In this document: positions 1-8,179 of the stretch, piece by piece
Layout: every line of letters begins with the position of its first letter
Position numbering within the stretch: the first letter of the stretch is position 1
Notes under the pieces: generated by a model
Told to the model about the DNA's origin: nothing
What the model saw: only the letters and a program-made list of their open reading frames with translations
Databases searched by the model: none
Program-made: the position numbers and the translations under genes
DNA from: an uncultured Bacteroidales bacterium
GTDB lineage: Bacteria > Bacteroidota > Bacteroidia > Bacteroidales > Muribaculaceae
Length of the DNA: 64,000 bases
Assembly (NCBI GenBank): GCA_947570265.1
Contig: CANOUR010000003.1
Span: 18,867-82,866, forward strand
Reading direction: 5' to 3'

Positions 1-1335
1 GAGCAGGCGGGTGTTCATCTGTGCGTTGCAGTGTATACCCTGCTCTGAAGCGAATCGCTTTGCCTGAATTTCTCTGGCTTGCACCACTCGCCGGCGTATG
101 TCGGCTGACGCTTCCCCATTTGACGCGCGTGAAAGCTCGTCGAAAGGTACGGGTAGGATTTCTACTTGCAGGTCGATGCGGTCGAGCAGAGGGCCTGAAA
201 TGCGGCTCATATACTTCGCTATCGCTCCTGGCTGACAGGTGCATTCTTTTGTAGGATGGTTATAGTAGCCACACGGACATGGATTCATGCTCGCAACAAG
301 CATGAAGCTGGCGGGATAGTCAATCGAATAGCGGGCACGGCTCACCGATATATGACGGTCTTCCAACGGTTGTCTGAGCACTTCGAGCACCGGCCGTGAA
401 AATTCAGGAAATTCGTCGAGAAACAGTATGCCATTGTGAGCTAACGATATTTCTCCGGGCATGGGATTTGATCCTCCACCCACGAGTGCCACAGGCGAAA
501 TCGTGTGATGTGGAGATCTGAACGGTCGGCATGACATCAGGCGCGATCCATTTTTGAGGCGGCCGGCAACAGAATGTATTTTAGTCGTTTCCAGAGCCTC
601 GGAGAGTGTGAGCGGCGGCAATATCGTGGGTAGTCGTTTGGCCATCATCGATTTGCCTGCCCCGGGAGGGCCGACGAGCAAAATGTTATGACCTCCGGCA
701 CAAGCCACTTCAAAAGCCCTTTTTACGGTCTCCTGCCCTTTCACTTCAGAAAAATCGAGATCGAATGAGCCGCTATCCGCTGCAAATTCCTCGCGCGTGT
801 TGACCACCGTAGGCTCGATGCGTGTGTTGCCGGCTATGAATTCCATAACCTGTCGCAGGTTGTCGGCACCGAGCACTTCGAGATCGTTGACTACTGCTGC
901 TTCGGTGGCGTTTGACCGTGGAACTATCATGCCTTTGAAGCCGGCCTCACGTGCCTTTATGGCCATGGGAAGCACTCCCCCGATTGGCAGTAGAGTGCCG
1001 TCGAGTGAAAGTTCGCCCATCATCATGTATGCCGATATGTCGGTAGATGGTCGTACGATTTCGGCTGCTGTGAGTATTCCGGCGGCTATTGGCAGGTCAT
1101 AGGCTGCTCCCTCTTTGCGTACATCGGCTGGGCTGAGATTGACCACGACATTTCGGCGTGGAAAATCGTAGCCGCTCTGTGTGGTGGCCGACACCACGCG
1201 CTGGTAGGCTTCTTTGACAGCCGTGTCGGGAAGACCGACCATTGTGTATGATATACCCGGGCTGACGACTACTTCGACATTGACCGCTATGGCGTCTATG
1301 CCATTGACTGCTGCGGCCGGAATTTTCACTAACAT
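1..1335 (-). CDS. ComM/YifB-family Mg-chelatase-like AAA ATPase, 3' end cut by window
   Basis: Reading back from the ATG at 1333-1335, 445 codons stay open to the window edge, so the last part of the roughly 510-residue family is missing. The N-terminal ChlI-like S5-fold domain (about residues 20-140) includes the motif VGLPDTAVKEAYQRV. The Mg-chelatase AAA domain follows, with Walker A GPPGAGKS near residues 219-226 and Walker B-like LFLDEFPEF around residue 300. Known ComM proteins are hexameric helicases that promote branch migration during natural transformation, but many bacteria that are not known to be competent carry the family as a conserved gene. The start lies 15 bp after the stop of the upstream lipoprotein gene, so both are probably cotranscribed. 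Family call is secure; the cellular role in Bacteroidales is not. Confidence 0.93.
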   Translation of the reverse strand, partial: MLVKIPAAAVNGIDAIAVNVEVVVSPGISYTMVGLPDTAVKEAYQRVVSATTQSGYDFPRRNVVVNLSPADVRKEGAAYDLPIAAGILTAAEIVRPSTDISAYMMMGELSLDGTLLPIGGVLPMAIKAREAGFKGMIVPRSNATEAAVVNDLEVLGADNLRQVMEFIAGNTRIEPTVVNTREEFAADSGSFDLDFSEVKGQETVKRAFEVACAGGHNILLVGPPGAGKSMMAKRLPTILPPLTLSEALETTKIHSVAGRLKNGSRLMSCRPFRSPHHTISPVALVGGGSNPMPGEISLAHNGILFLDEFPEFSRPVLEVLRQPLEDRHISVSRARYSIDYPASFMLVASMNPCPCGYYNHPTKECTCQPGAIAKYMSRISGPLLDRIDLQVEILPVPFDELSRASNGEASADIRRRVVQAREIQAKRFASEQGIHCNAQMNTRLL

Positions 1336-1350
1336 TGGTTCGGAGAGATG

Positions 1351-2352
1351 TTATTTCAGTATTGATTCAATGGTCTTGGACGCGATTGTGACAGACGGCC
1401 CACGGTAGATTTGAGTGCCGGTGCTGTCGGCCACGATGAAGAATGGCATGCGGGGCACGCTCAGGCGTCGCAGTGCAGGAGACGCGGGGCCGCCCGGATT
1501 CCATCCCCTTTTCCATCGGGCGGTGTCGCGCGATGCCTCGGTGTTCCACTTGGCCGAGTCGGTGTCGAGACCTATTTCAAGCATGGCGAGGCGTTTTTTA
1601 GCATTGTCGCGCCTGAGGACAGACAGGATTCGAGTGATGCTGTCGGGGCGAGGTGATGGAGTGAATGCAAGCAAGGATGCAGTGGCGGATGTGGAAACGA
1701 ACGTGATAATCGAATCACCATTGCCATAGATGGTCAGCGGTGGTATTCTCACGGACAGCATGTCGACTGTAGCCAACGATAGCTGGTCGGCCCAGCCGTC
1801 TGTGATGCCTGGTGTCTTCACTGCGGTTGACAGCCGTGAGTAGAGTGAATCGGCCGCTTCGGGTTGTGATGAAGCATCGAATAGTGTGGTCAGAAGCAGA
1901 GCCGATACGACCGATGAGGTGTTGTCATTGATATATTTTCCGATGGTGTCGGACAATTGTCGTGATGGCCCGCTCATGACAAGTGCTGCGTGTTGTGTCA
2001 GAAATGCCGTCAATGAATCGCAGGGGGCGCTACCGTGGATCGCAGGCGGCTCTGATTGTGTAGCGGTCACCTTTATCTTGTCGCCGTTGCGGGCGGCGAA
2101 TGTCGCTATCAGTCCACCATCCGGGCGCTTGATGCTTGCGAGAGTATATTCCTTGCTCGAACCTTTGAATTTCACCGGTTCGCCTGCTTTGTCGGCGTGT
2201 GAGTTGATCTGCACTACATGCCCGCCGCTGTAGTAGGAGAGGGTGAGTGTCTCCACACCCAGATCCTCCACCTCAACCGTGACGCTGAATGAGTCGTTTC
2301 GCCCGCATGCGGCGAGCATCATCAGGGTCAATGTCAGCAATAGCGCTCGCAT
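1351..2352 (-). CDS. Predicted lipoprotein, possible thioredoxin-like fold (333 aa)
   Basis: I chose the ATG at 2350-2352, four bases after the stop of the upstream gene. It gives a clean lipoprotein signal: a basic start MRALLL, a hydrophobic run and the lipobox LAAC with the modified cysteine at residue 16. An upstream in-frame ATG at 2382 would add ten polar residues and overlap the neighbour. The N-terminal part after the cysteine (FSVTVEVEDLG...LTLSYYSGG) resembles the DUF4369 beta domain that often precedes thioredoxin-like domains in Bacteroidota. The C-terminus (PFFIVADSTGTQIYRG) has the look of a thioredoxin strand, but no CxxC motif is visible, so redox activity is doubtful. It sits in a tight minus-strand run with a phosphatase upstream and ComM downstream. 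Function unknown. Confidence 0.75.
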   Translation of the reverse strand: MRALLLTLTLMMLAACGRNDSFSVTVEVEDLGVETLTLSYYSGGHVVQINSHADKAGEPVKFKGSSKEYTLASIKRPDGGLIATFAARNGDKIKVTATQSEPPAIHGSAPCDSLTAFLTQHAALVMSGPSRQLSDTIGKYINDNTSSVVSALLLTTLFDASSQPEAADSLYSRLSTAVKTPGITDGWADQLSLATVDMLSVRIPPLTIYGNGDSIITFVSTSATASLLAFTPSPRPDSITRILSVLRRDNAKKRLAMLEIGLDTDSAKWNTEASRDTARWKRGWNPGGPASPALRRLSVPRMPFFIVADSTGTQIYRGPSVTIASKTIESILK

Positions 2353-2356
2353 GATT

Positions 2357-3619
2357 CTATGGGCGTGATGAAAGTTTATCAAGTATGTAGGCGCGCAGGT
2401 CGTCCCAACGGTAATATGGCCCGCTGACCGGTTTCAGAAAGCTGACGGGCATCTCGCGTTCGTTGAGCAACACTTTCACGAGTATGTCGCCGTTTCCTTC
2501 AGTCGGGCGGTATAGAACCATCTGTATATTGCATGCCATTGGAAAAATCTCATGGGCTTTCCAATTATCCGACAGTGTGGTCAGATCGTTGTGCTCTTTG
2601 CCGTAGTCAGAGAGTTCGAGCAATACGGCCAGTGAAAGCACCATTGTCTCGTGGCCGAAACGCAGGTTGGCGCTCGGACTGCTTGATGTGATGGCAGTGT
2701 CGGCCGATGCGATCATGTTGCGCAGCAGATGTCGTTGGACAGTGGGAGAGAGGTTGTGGTTCAATGCTGTGTTCGCGCCGTTGATAAACCAGTGTGCGTT
2801 GTTCACGCGCCATCCGCGGTCGATTTCCTCGGGTGTGAACACATCCTCGAGTATAGCTGGGTAGAGGCCGTCGTGACTGGGCATATTCAATGCCACTTCA
2901 AACAATTCGCGGAAAAGATCATCACGGCTGATGCTGTCGCGGGCGAACGATTCGTCGCTGATGAGCGTGCGTAGATACTCGCCGGTGTTTGCGTTGTTTT
3001 TCTCGAACGGTCGCAACACTATCTTCTTGACACTGTCGGTAACAGCGTTTTTGTACTTATCGTCGTGGTTCATATACCACATGTCGGCATCGCTGGCATC
3101 GGTGGTCACCACCAGCCCGGGCACGGCTTCGGATAGTGCTTCTATCTCGTTGAGCATTGACAATATGCAGCGTATCACCACCGTGGAGCGGGCGTCAACC
3201 GGTGTGCCGGCGCGAAATATCGATGGATAGTTGGCAGCCATGCGCCGGGCTATGCCTCGGTGCTGTGCTGCACCGAGGGGCGTGAGTTCGCCGATGCGTC
3301 CTTTGCTGTCTTCGCGTATGCGCCGCAACACCCCAAGCAGTTTGATGCCTTTGGGTGTGAGTACTCCTGCTTTTTCAGCCTTTTCGAGTTCTGCGACAGG
3401 TATGTCGTAGCACCGTTGGGCTGTGATCCAGCGCGAACCATGGCGGCCGTAATGCTCCATATGAAATGCCTCGTAACCTTCGGGTGCAGGAGTCGGTGCC
3501 GGAATATCCTTGTCGGGATATGCCTTGTATTGGCTCGATGCGTCTGTCGGGTCGACGAGAGCGGCAGCTGTCAGCGTGGACACCACACATAGCAGTGCTG
3601 CTATAAGATTTCTTTTCAT
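2357..3619 (-). CDS. Secreted histidine-type phosphatase (histidine acid phosphatase / MINPP-like, 420 aa)
   Basis: The protein begins with a Sec signal peptide (MKRNLIAALLCVVSTLTAAA), so it acts in the periplasm or outside the cell. The histidine phosphatase signature YGRHGSRW places the phospho-accepting histidine at residue 60 with flanking arginines. A second catalytic motif, FGHET with His323 and Glu324, corresponds to the HD/HAE proton donor of clade-2 histidine phosphatases. Length matches acid phosphatases and multiple inositol polyphosphate phosphatases of gut Bacteroides, which degrade phytate. The His-Glu pair suggests a MINPP-like enzyme, but the substrate cannot be read from sequence. 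Its start codon overlaps the stop of the upstream 674-residue protein by four bases (ATGA), and the downstream lipoprotein follows after four bases, so the three form one transcript. Confidence 0.88.
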   Translation of the reverse strand: MKRNLIAALLCVVSTLTAAALVDPTDASSQYKAYPDKDIPAPTPAPEGYEAFHMEHYGRHGSRWITAQRCYDIPVAELEKAEKAGVLTPKGIKLLGVLRRIREDSKGRIGELTPLGAAQHRGIARRMAANYPSIFRAGTPVDARSTVVIRCILSMLNEIEALSEAVPGLVVTTDASDADMWYMNHDDKYKNAVTDSVKKIVLRPFEKNNANTGEYLRTLISDESFARDSISRDDLFRELFEVALNMPSHDGLYPAILEDVFTPEEIDRGWRVNNAHWFINGANTALNHNLSPTVQRHLLRNMIASADTAITSSSPSANLRFGHETMVLSLAVLLELSDYGKEHNDLTTLSDNWKAHEIFPMACNIQMVLYRPTEGNGDILVKVLLNEREMPVSFLKPVSGPYYRWDDLRAYILDKLSSRP

Positions 3620-5640
3620 CGGCGTGGACGGGGCTGTGTATTGGGTTCTTTAGGCATGCGTCGTGACAATGCTTCGTAGAGGTCATGCACTACGATTTCA
3701 TCATCTTTGCTGACACTCTTTGTCAGAGCCTTGCGGTTAGACCCCTCGGTGGATGCACCGAGTGATCCCCAGGCCATATCGATGATTTTTATGGCTTTTT
3801 CATTGGTGGCTCGACCGTCGGCAGCAAAATAGTCATGTGAGGCCATGCCCTCGATGTCGCCTTTGCGTATCATCTCAAAAAGATTGCGGTATGACTCGCT
3901 CTTGAGATCGGCCAGACGCCATACTTTCTGTGAATTGAGGTAGTCGGCATCAGCTTTTTCGTCATTGGAGAGCACTGTGGCCGCCGAAGGTTGTGCTGAG
4001 GTAGCGGTGGGCGTGGCTGTTGTGGCTTCTGCGGTGACGGATTCGTTGTTTTCGGGTAGATTGCCGGTGGCGTTGTCGGTCATCGACGGAATCAGGAATA
4101 TGACTCCGGCTATCACTGCGGCAGCTGCTGCGGCCACGGCGATCCAGCGGCCTATGTGCCGGTTGCTCCGGTGATGTTCTTCGCTGTAAGAATCGTTCTC
4201 ATCTGTGGTTTTGCCGTTTGGCAGCGGTTTTTCCTCTACAGGTGCGATTTCGCTGACAGGAGTCCGGTGTGTGTCATCGGACGATGTGCGTGGTTGAGTA
4301 TCAGCCACATTCTCGAAATGAGGCACAACGCGTTCGGGGCGTGATTGATTGCGCTCAGCGGCGATGTTCGCAAACGCTGGGGCGGTGGGCTTGCTCGCCG
4401 CGCGCACATCGACATTGTAGACTTCGCCACCGTGTGGGGTCACCATCTTCTGGGCACGGAATCCATGGAAGTTGCCCGAATGCAGCTGGCTGTATTCAGG
4501 AGTGTTTTTCTCGAGTGAGATCTGTTGCTCAAACACACGTCCTTCACCGAAGACGAGGCGCAGCGTGATACCCTGTTCTACGGGCACCATGGTCAGCTCA
4601 ATCTCTTGTTCGCGGGCGAGTTCGGCTGCTTCGTATTCTTTGGTCAGCGGATGGAAATTGTTGCTTGCAACCTGAATTTCCACTCGGCGGCCGGGCTGCA
4701 GATCAGCTTCTGTCAACTCGATAAACGGCTCCATTGTGTTGACCGGACGATCGTTGACACTCACCGTGTAGCCGTTGATCAGGCCACCTTTGCTGTTCTT
4801 GATTGTTAGGCGTACCTTGCGCACGAAGCCCATGTTTGGTCCTGCGGGCGATTTCACTTTCATAAGGCTACCGTCGTAGATGACATAAGCCGACGGCACT
4901 CCGGCTGTGACAGTCTCTTTGCGAGGGCTGAAACCGTCTTTGGTGAAAGTCAGCGTTATCTGGCGTCCGTCGGCCACGGTGTCGGCCGAGGATGTGACAC
5001 CTTCGGGACACACTACGGAATATATCCTGCGTATCGGTGATGTCAGTCTGTCGATGGCTATTCCTGGTCGTAGCGACGAAGTGGCGTTGATGATTATGTC
5101 ATAGACATAGCGTTCGTATTCGGGCTGTTCGGGGAATGAGAAAACGCCTTCGAGTTCGCGGGTGGACAGATATGTGCGGTAGCACAATGGCATTGGTCGG
5201 GCTGCGTCGTCGGACGGTTTGCTCCATTGCCATGCCGGTAGTTCGACAGGCTCTTCGGGCACCGATGCAGCTTTCAGCACTTCAGTAACAGCCTGGTCGG
5301 TGAGTATGCGGTCTTCGAGAAATGTTTTTTTTAGTCCGCTCAAGGCGGTGAAAACCGAACGCCCGGCGAGCATACACCCATTGTCGGCCATCACGGTGAC
5401 CATCATGCGTCCTGCTTTAGGATCGAGCGGGTCGGATGTGATCATCGAGAAATAGTGGCCGAATTCGTTGCGCCACATAACATAGCATTCGCGTACGCTC
5501 ATGAAATTGCGTACGATTGCATCGGGATCGGGCAGAGATGCCATCCATTCGGCGTCGTCTGCGTTAAAGGCATATTTGACAGCGAGCTTGCCGTCGAAGT
5601 GGCCGTGCATGGCCACGTGGATATACGTAGGTTCAGTCAT
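3616..5640 (-). CDS. Large single-span membrane protein of unknown function (674 aa)
   Basis: The ATG at 5638-5640 starts MTEPTYIHVAMHGHFDG. An in-frame ATG 60 bases upstream adds a basic stretch and is less likely. I do not recognise a family. Residues 1 to about 470 look like a soluble domain with beta-rich segments that include PEGA- or carboxypeptidase-regulatory-like repeats (TLTFTKDGFSPRKETV; VEIQVASNNFHPLTKEYE). A polar, proline-rich linker leads to one transmembrane helix at about residues 500-520 (WIAVAAAAAAVIAGVIFLI). A Thr/Ala-rich spacer and a charged C-terminal domain of about 110 residues follow. There is no signal peptide, so the large N-terminal part is probably cytoplasmic. 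It is the first gene of the run with the phosphatase and lipoprotein, and it diverges from the FKBP genes. Confidence 0.7.
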   Translation of the reverse strand: MTEPTYIHVAMHGHFDGKLAVKYAFNADDAEWMASLPDPDAIVRNFMSVRECYVMWRNEFGHYFSMITSDPLDPKAGRMMVTVMADNGCMLAGRSVFTALSGLKKTFLEDRILTDQAVTEVLKAASVPEEPVELPAWQWSKPSDDAARPMPLCYRTYLSTRELEGVFSFPEQPEYERYVYDIIINATSSLRPGIAIDRLTSPIRRIYSVVCPEGVTSSADTVADGRQITLTFTKDGFSPRKETVTAGVPSAYVIYDGSLMKVKSPAGPNMGFVRKVRLTIKNSKGGLINGYTVSVNDRPVNTMEPFIELTEADLQPGRRVEIQVASNNFHPLTKEYEAAELAREQEIELTMVPVEQGITLRLVFGEGRVFEQQISLEKNTPEYSQLHSGNFHGFRAQKMVTPHGGEVYNVDVRAASKPTAPAFANIAAERNQSRPERVVPHFENVADTQPRTSSDDTHRTPVSEIAPVEEKPLPNGKTTDENDSYSEEHHRSNRHIGRWIAVAAAAAAVIAGVIFLIPSMTDNATGNLPENNESVTAEATTATPTATSAQPSAATVLSNDEKADADYLNSQKVWRLADLKSESYRNLFEMIRKGDIEGMASHDYFAADGRATNEKAIKIIDMAWGSLGASTEGSNRKALTKSVSKDDEIVVHDLYEALSRRMPKEPNTQPRPRR

Positions 5641-5817
5641 TAGTTTGCGTGATATCAGAAACTTTTTCGCAAAGATACTGAAAAAACCACTTCGCGGCAA
5701 TACTTGGAGCGGGGTGTTTCAGCGTGTGTATGTGAATGTTTATAGTGACTGTGTGCAACATTTCGGCACGATTAGTTGTTTTATTTTGTGGCATCGACAG
5801 GTTTCGTAAAAAATTCC

Positions 5818-5825
5818 TATCTTTG
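5818..5825 (+). promoter_or_regulatory. Bacteroidota -7 promoter element TATCTTTG
   Basis: TATCTTTG fits the Bacteroidota sigma-ABfr consensus TAnnTTTG and lies 63 bp before the ATG of the first FKBP gene. No good TTTG -33 element occurs at the usual 19-21 bp spacing. The rest of the divergent gap 5641-5888 is A+T-rich and shows no ORF. Confidence 0.65.
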
Positions 5826-5888
5826 CGGATTGACCGTAGTATCTCTGAATACGGTCAGATTTTAATTGTGTCAATAACCAAATTCAAT

Positions 5889-6515
5889 ATGGATAACAAG
5901 GAATTAGACCGTCTCAGCTATGCTCTGGGACTCAGCATGGGCAACAATTTCCGCTCGAGCGGTATCGAAAAAATCAATGAGACCGATTTCGCAGCCGGTG
6001 TAAGAGCTGTGTTTTCGGGCGAGAAGCCTCTGATGACTTACGAAGAAGCCAAGGAGGAAATACGCGTGTTTTTCTCGGCTCTCGAGGAAAAGCAGCGTGA
6101 GGCTGCCGCAGCAGCCGGTAAGGTCAATGAAGAAGCCGGCAAAGCTTTCCTTCTCGAAAACGGCAAGCGTGCCGAGGTGAAGACAACGGCCAGCGGTCTG
6201 CAGTATGAGGTGGTGAAGGAAGGTGACGGTGCAATGCCCGGCCCCGGTGATCAAGTTACCGTACACTACACCGGTAAGCTTATCGACGGCACTGTTTTTG
6301 ACTCGTCGGTAGAGCGTGGTCAGCCTGCCACATTCGGCGTCACTCAGGTGATACCCGGTTGGGTCGAGGCTCTTCAGATGATGAAGGCCGGATCAAAATG
6401 GCGTCTGTTCATCCCTTCAGACCTCGCATATGGCCCCAATGGTGCCGGCGGTGTGATCGGACCGAATGCCACGCTGATTTTCGATGTAGAGCTGATCAAT
6501 GTAGTCGGAAAGTAA
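5889..6515 (+). CDS. FKBP-type peptidyl-prolyl cis-trans isomerase, cytosolic (208 aa)
   Basis: The ATG at 5889 (MDNKELDRLSYALGLSMG) gives a typical FkpA/Mip-type start, and the longer reading frame upstream crosses the promoter. Residues 1-90 form the helical FKBP N-terminal dimerisation domain. Residues about 105-208 form the FKBP catalytic domain, with the characteristic VTVHYTGKLIDGTVFDSS, VIPGWVEALQMM and AYGP stretches that line the isomerase pocket. There is no signal peptide, so this copy should be cytosolic. A second FKBP gene with a lipoprotein signal follows after 30 bp, giving an operon that supplies prolyl isomerase in two compartments. Role: protein folding by catalysing Xaa-Pro isomerisation. 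Confidence 0.93.
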   Translation: MDNKELDRLSYALGLSMGNNFRSSGIEKINETDFAAGVRAVFSGEKPLMTYEEAKEEIRVFFSALEEKQREAAAAAGKVNEEAGKAFLLENGKRAEVKTTASGLQYEVVKEGDGAMPGPGDQVTVHYTGKLIDGTVFDSSVERGQPATFGVTQVIPGWVEALQMMKAGSKWRLFIPSDLAYGPNGAGGVIGPNATLIFDVELINVVGK

Positions 6516-6545
6516 TCGATAAACCAATTATATTAAAATAAAGAA

Positions 6546-7439
6546 ATGAAAAAAATTATCATTGCCTGCGGCGCTGCTGTCATGATGGCAGGTGGCCTCG
6601 TGTCGTGCAACGGTGGCGGCAGCTCGGCTGCGGCCAATTCGTTTGAAGATTCGCTCAGCCAGAGCATCGGTGAGATGAGCGGTTCGCAACTCAACATGCA
6701 GTACACTCAGCTTCCTGAGGAGATGCGTGCCAAGTTCAACAAAAAGGAAATGCTCGAGGGCATCAAGACTGTGATTCTCACAGATACAGCACGTCAGAGC
6801 TACCTTACCGGCATGCAGATCGCATCGCAGCTCTGGGGTCAGCTCTATATTTGGGAGCAGAGCGGCATCAAGATCGACCGCAAGGCCATCTATGCTGCCT
6901 ATGAGAAGGCATTCCTTGCCGATTCCGTAGCTGATATGAGCGAAGTTGCCAGCCGCAACAATCTGCTTATGAGCCGTGTCAACAAAATTGTCATGGAAGA
7001 GCAGCAGCGCAAGGCCGAGGCCGAGGCTCAGGCAAAGGCCAACTCACCCGAGGCAAAGAAAAATGCCAAGGCAGGCGAGGACTACATCAACGAGCAGATG
7101 AAGAATGATCCTTCGATCAAGCGCACAGAGAGTGGTCTGGCATATAAGGTGGTGTCGGAAGGCACAGGAGAAAAGGCCGGTGCAAATTCTCGCGTAACCG
7201 TTAAATACAGCGGCAAGCTCATCAATGGCAAGGAATTTGATGCCAATGACAATGCCACTTTCCCTGTTCGTGGTGTCATTCCCGGATTTGGCGAAGGTCT
7301 GCAACTGATGAACAAGGGTGCTCACTACATCCTCTATATCCCCGGTAACCTCGGATATGGTGTCGATGGCACACCTGACGGTTCGATCGGTCCTAACGAC
7401 ACTCTGGTGTTCGACGTTGAAGTGAAAGATATTAAATAA
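6546..7439 (+). CDS. FKBP-type peptidyl-prolyl cis-trans isomerase, lipoprotein (297 aa)
   Basis: The start MKKIIIACGAAVMMAGG leads to the lipobox LVSC, with Cys21 as the predicted lipidation site, so the enzyme is membrane-anchored and faces the periplasm or surface. A helical N-terminal dimerisation region (about 35-170) contains an Ala/Glu/Lys-rich stretch (EEQQRKAEAEAQAKAN). The C-terminal FKBP domain (about 195-297) keeps VTVKYSGKLINGKEFD, VIPGFGEGLQLM and LGYG. It is the second gene of a pair with the cytosolic FKBP and is followed by a strong hairpin terminator. The likely role is folding of envelope proteins. Confidence 0.93.
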   Translation: MKKIIIACGAAVMMAGGLVSCNGGGSSAAANSFEDSLSQSIGEMSGSQLNMQYTQLPEEMRAKFNKKEMLEGIKTVILTDTARQSYLTGMQIASQLWGQLYIWEQSGIKIDRKAIYAAYEKAFLADSVADMSEVASRNNLLMSRVNKIVMEEQQRKAEAEAQAKANSPEAKKNAKAGEDYINEQMKNDPSIKRTESGLAYKVVSEGTGEKAGANSRVTVKYSGKLINGKEFDANDNATFPVRGVIPGFGEGLQLMNKGAHYILYIPGNLGYGVDGTPDGSIGPNDTLVFDVEVKDIK

Positions 7440-7468
7440 TATCTCCCTTAGCTCAGACGAATAAAAAA

Positions 7469-7510
7469 AAGCGGCTTCCACTTTTCAGGGTGGAGGCCGC
7501 TTGTGTTTTC
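7469..7510. terminator. Bidirectional intrinsic terminator
   Basis: A GC-rich stem pairs AAGCGGC.TCCAC with GTGGA.GCCGCTT around the loop TTTTCAG. The plus strand continues TTGTGTTTT. The minus strand runs into eight consecutive U residues (A-run at 7463-7470 on the plus strand). It therefore serves both the FKBP operon and the convergent DUF1919 gene. Confidence 0.88.
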
Positions 7511-7522
7511 ATGACCTGACGG

Positions 7523-8170
7523 TTATCTGGATTTCCTCAGCAGCGCATTGGCGTGGCGCACGAAACTCCAGGAGAGGTTGCTGACGTTCCAGCACAGGCT
7601 CACATGGTCTTCGCCGGCGAAGTCGGGGAGTGGTACTGCGGAACTTGCACCGTCGACAGGATGCGTGGTAAAACAGACTTTGTGGGTAAATGGCAACCGG
7701 TCGAACCGTCGTATGAGTTCGTCGTCGCACACGTCGCGTTGGCTGAATTTCACGATGGCATTGTTCCAGTCGATGCGTTTTACGCGGCGTTCCCATTTGG
7801 CACGGGCTGTCGATTCGTCCGGAAAGTGCAGGAAGTGTACCTCTATGTCGGGTGTGAGATGTGCCACGGGATGCGATGTCTGGTTGACCGAACGCAGATA
7901 GTCGATCCACTTCGACTCGGTGATAGGGAAAAACTCGAGCTTATTGTTAATGACTTCGGGGTTTTCGAGCAATTTAACATAATCTGGGCCGACGATGAAC
8001 AGTCCGACAAACGGGCTATGGAACGGCAGCTTATAGAATTTGCACATGCGTCCGCCCCAGCAGTCGTTGCTGATGATCGACACGTTGCGGTTGCGGAGAC
8101 GTATGCGTCCCCACAGGTTGCGTATGGCGCGTGTTGATGAGAGCCAGGCTTTTTTGTTTTTCGAGAGCAT
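7523..8170 (-). CDS. DUF1919 family protein, probable glycan-related (215 aa)
   Basis: The sequence SIISNDCWGGRMCKFYKLPFHSPF followed by GLFIVGPDYVKLLEN matches the DUF1919 family, often annotated as exopolysaccharide biosynthesis proteins. Aromatic and basic residues cluster early, and the later section EVHFLHFPDESTARAKWERRVKRI is also typical. No signal peptide or membrane segment is seen, so it is probably cytosolic or peripheral. The biochemical activity of the family is not established. It is the last gene of a minus-strand group with two glycosyltransferases and a uridine-kinase-like gene, which supports a role in surface glycan assembly. It ends at the bidirectional terminator. Confidence 0.82.
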   Translation of the reverse strand: MLSKNKKAWLSSTRAIRNLWGRIRLRNRNVSIISNDCWGGRMCKFYKLPFHSPFVGLFIVGPDYVKLLENPEVINNKLEFFPITESKWIDYLRSVNQTSHPVAHLTPDIEVHFLHFPDESTARAKWERRVKRIDWNNAIVKFSQRDVCDDELIRRFDRLPFTHKVCFTTHPVDGASSAVPLPDFAGEDHVSLCWNVSNLSWSFVRHANALLRKSR

Positions 8171-8179
8171 TTTTAGTGT

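Noticed and set aside
5640..5700. Upstream ATG at 5700 for the 674-residue protein
   Set aside because: The added residues are basic and unlike a protein start; the ATG at 5640 has a normal N-terminus.
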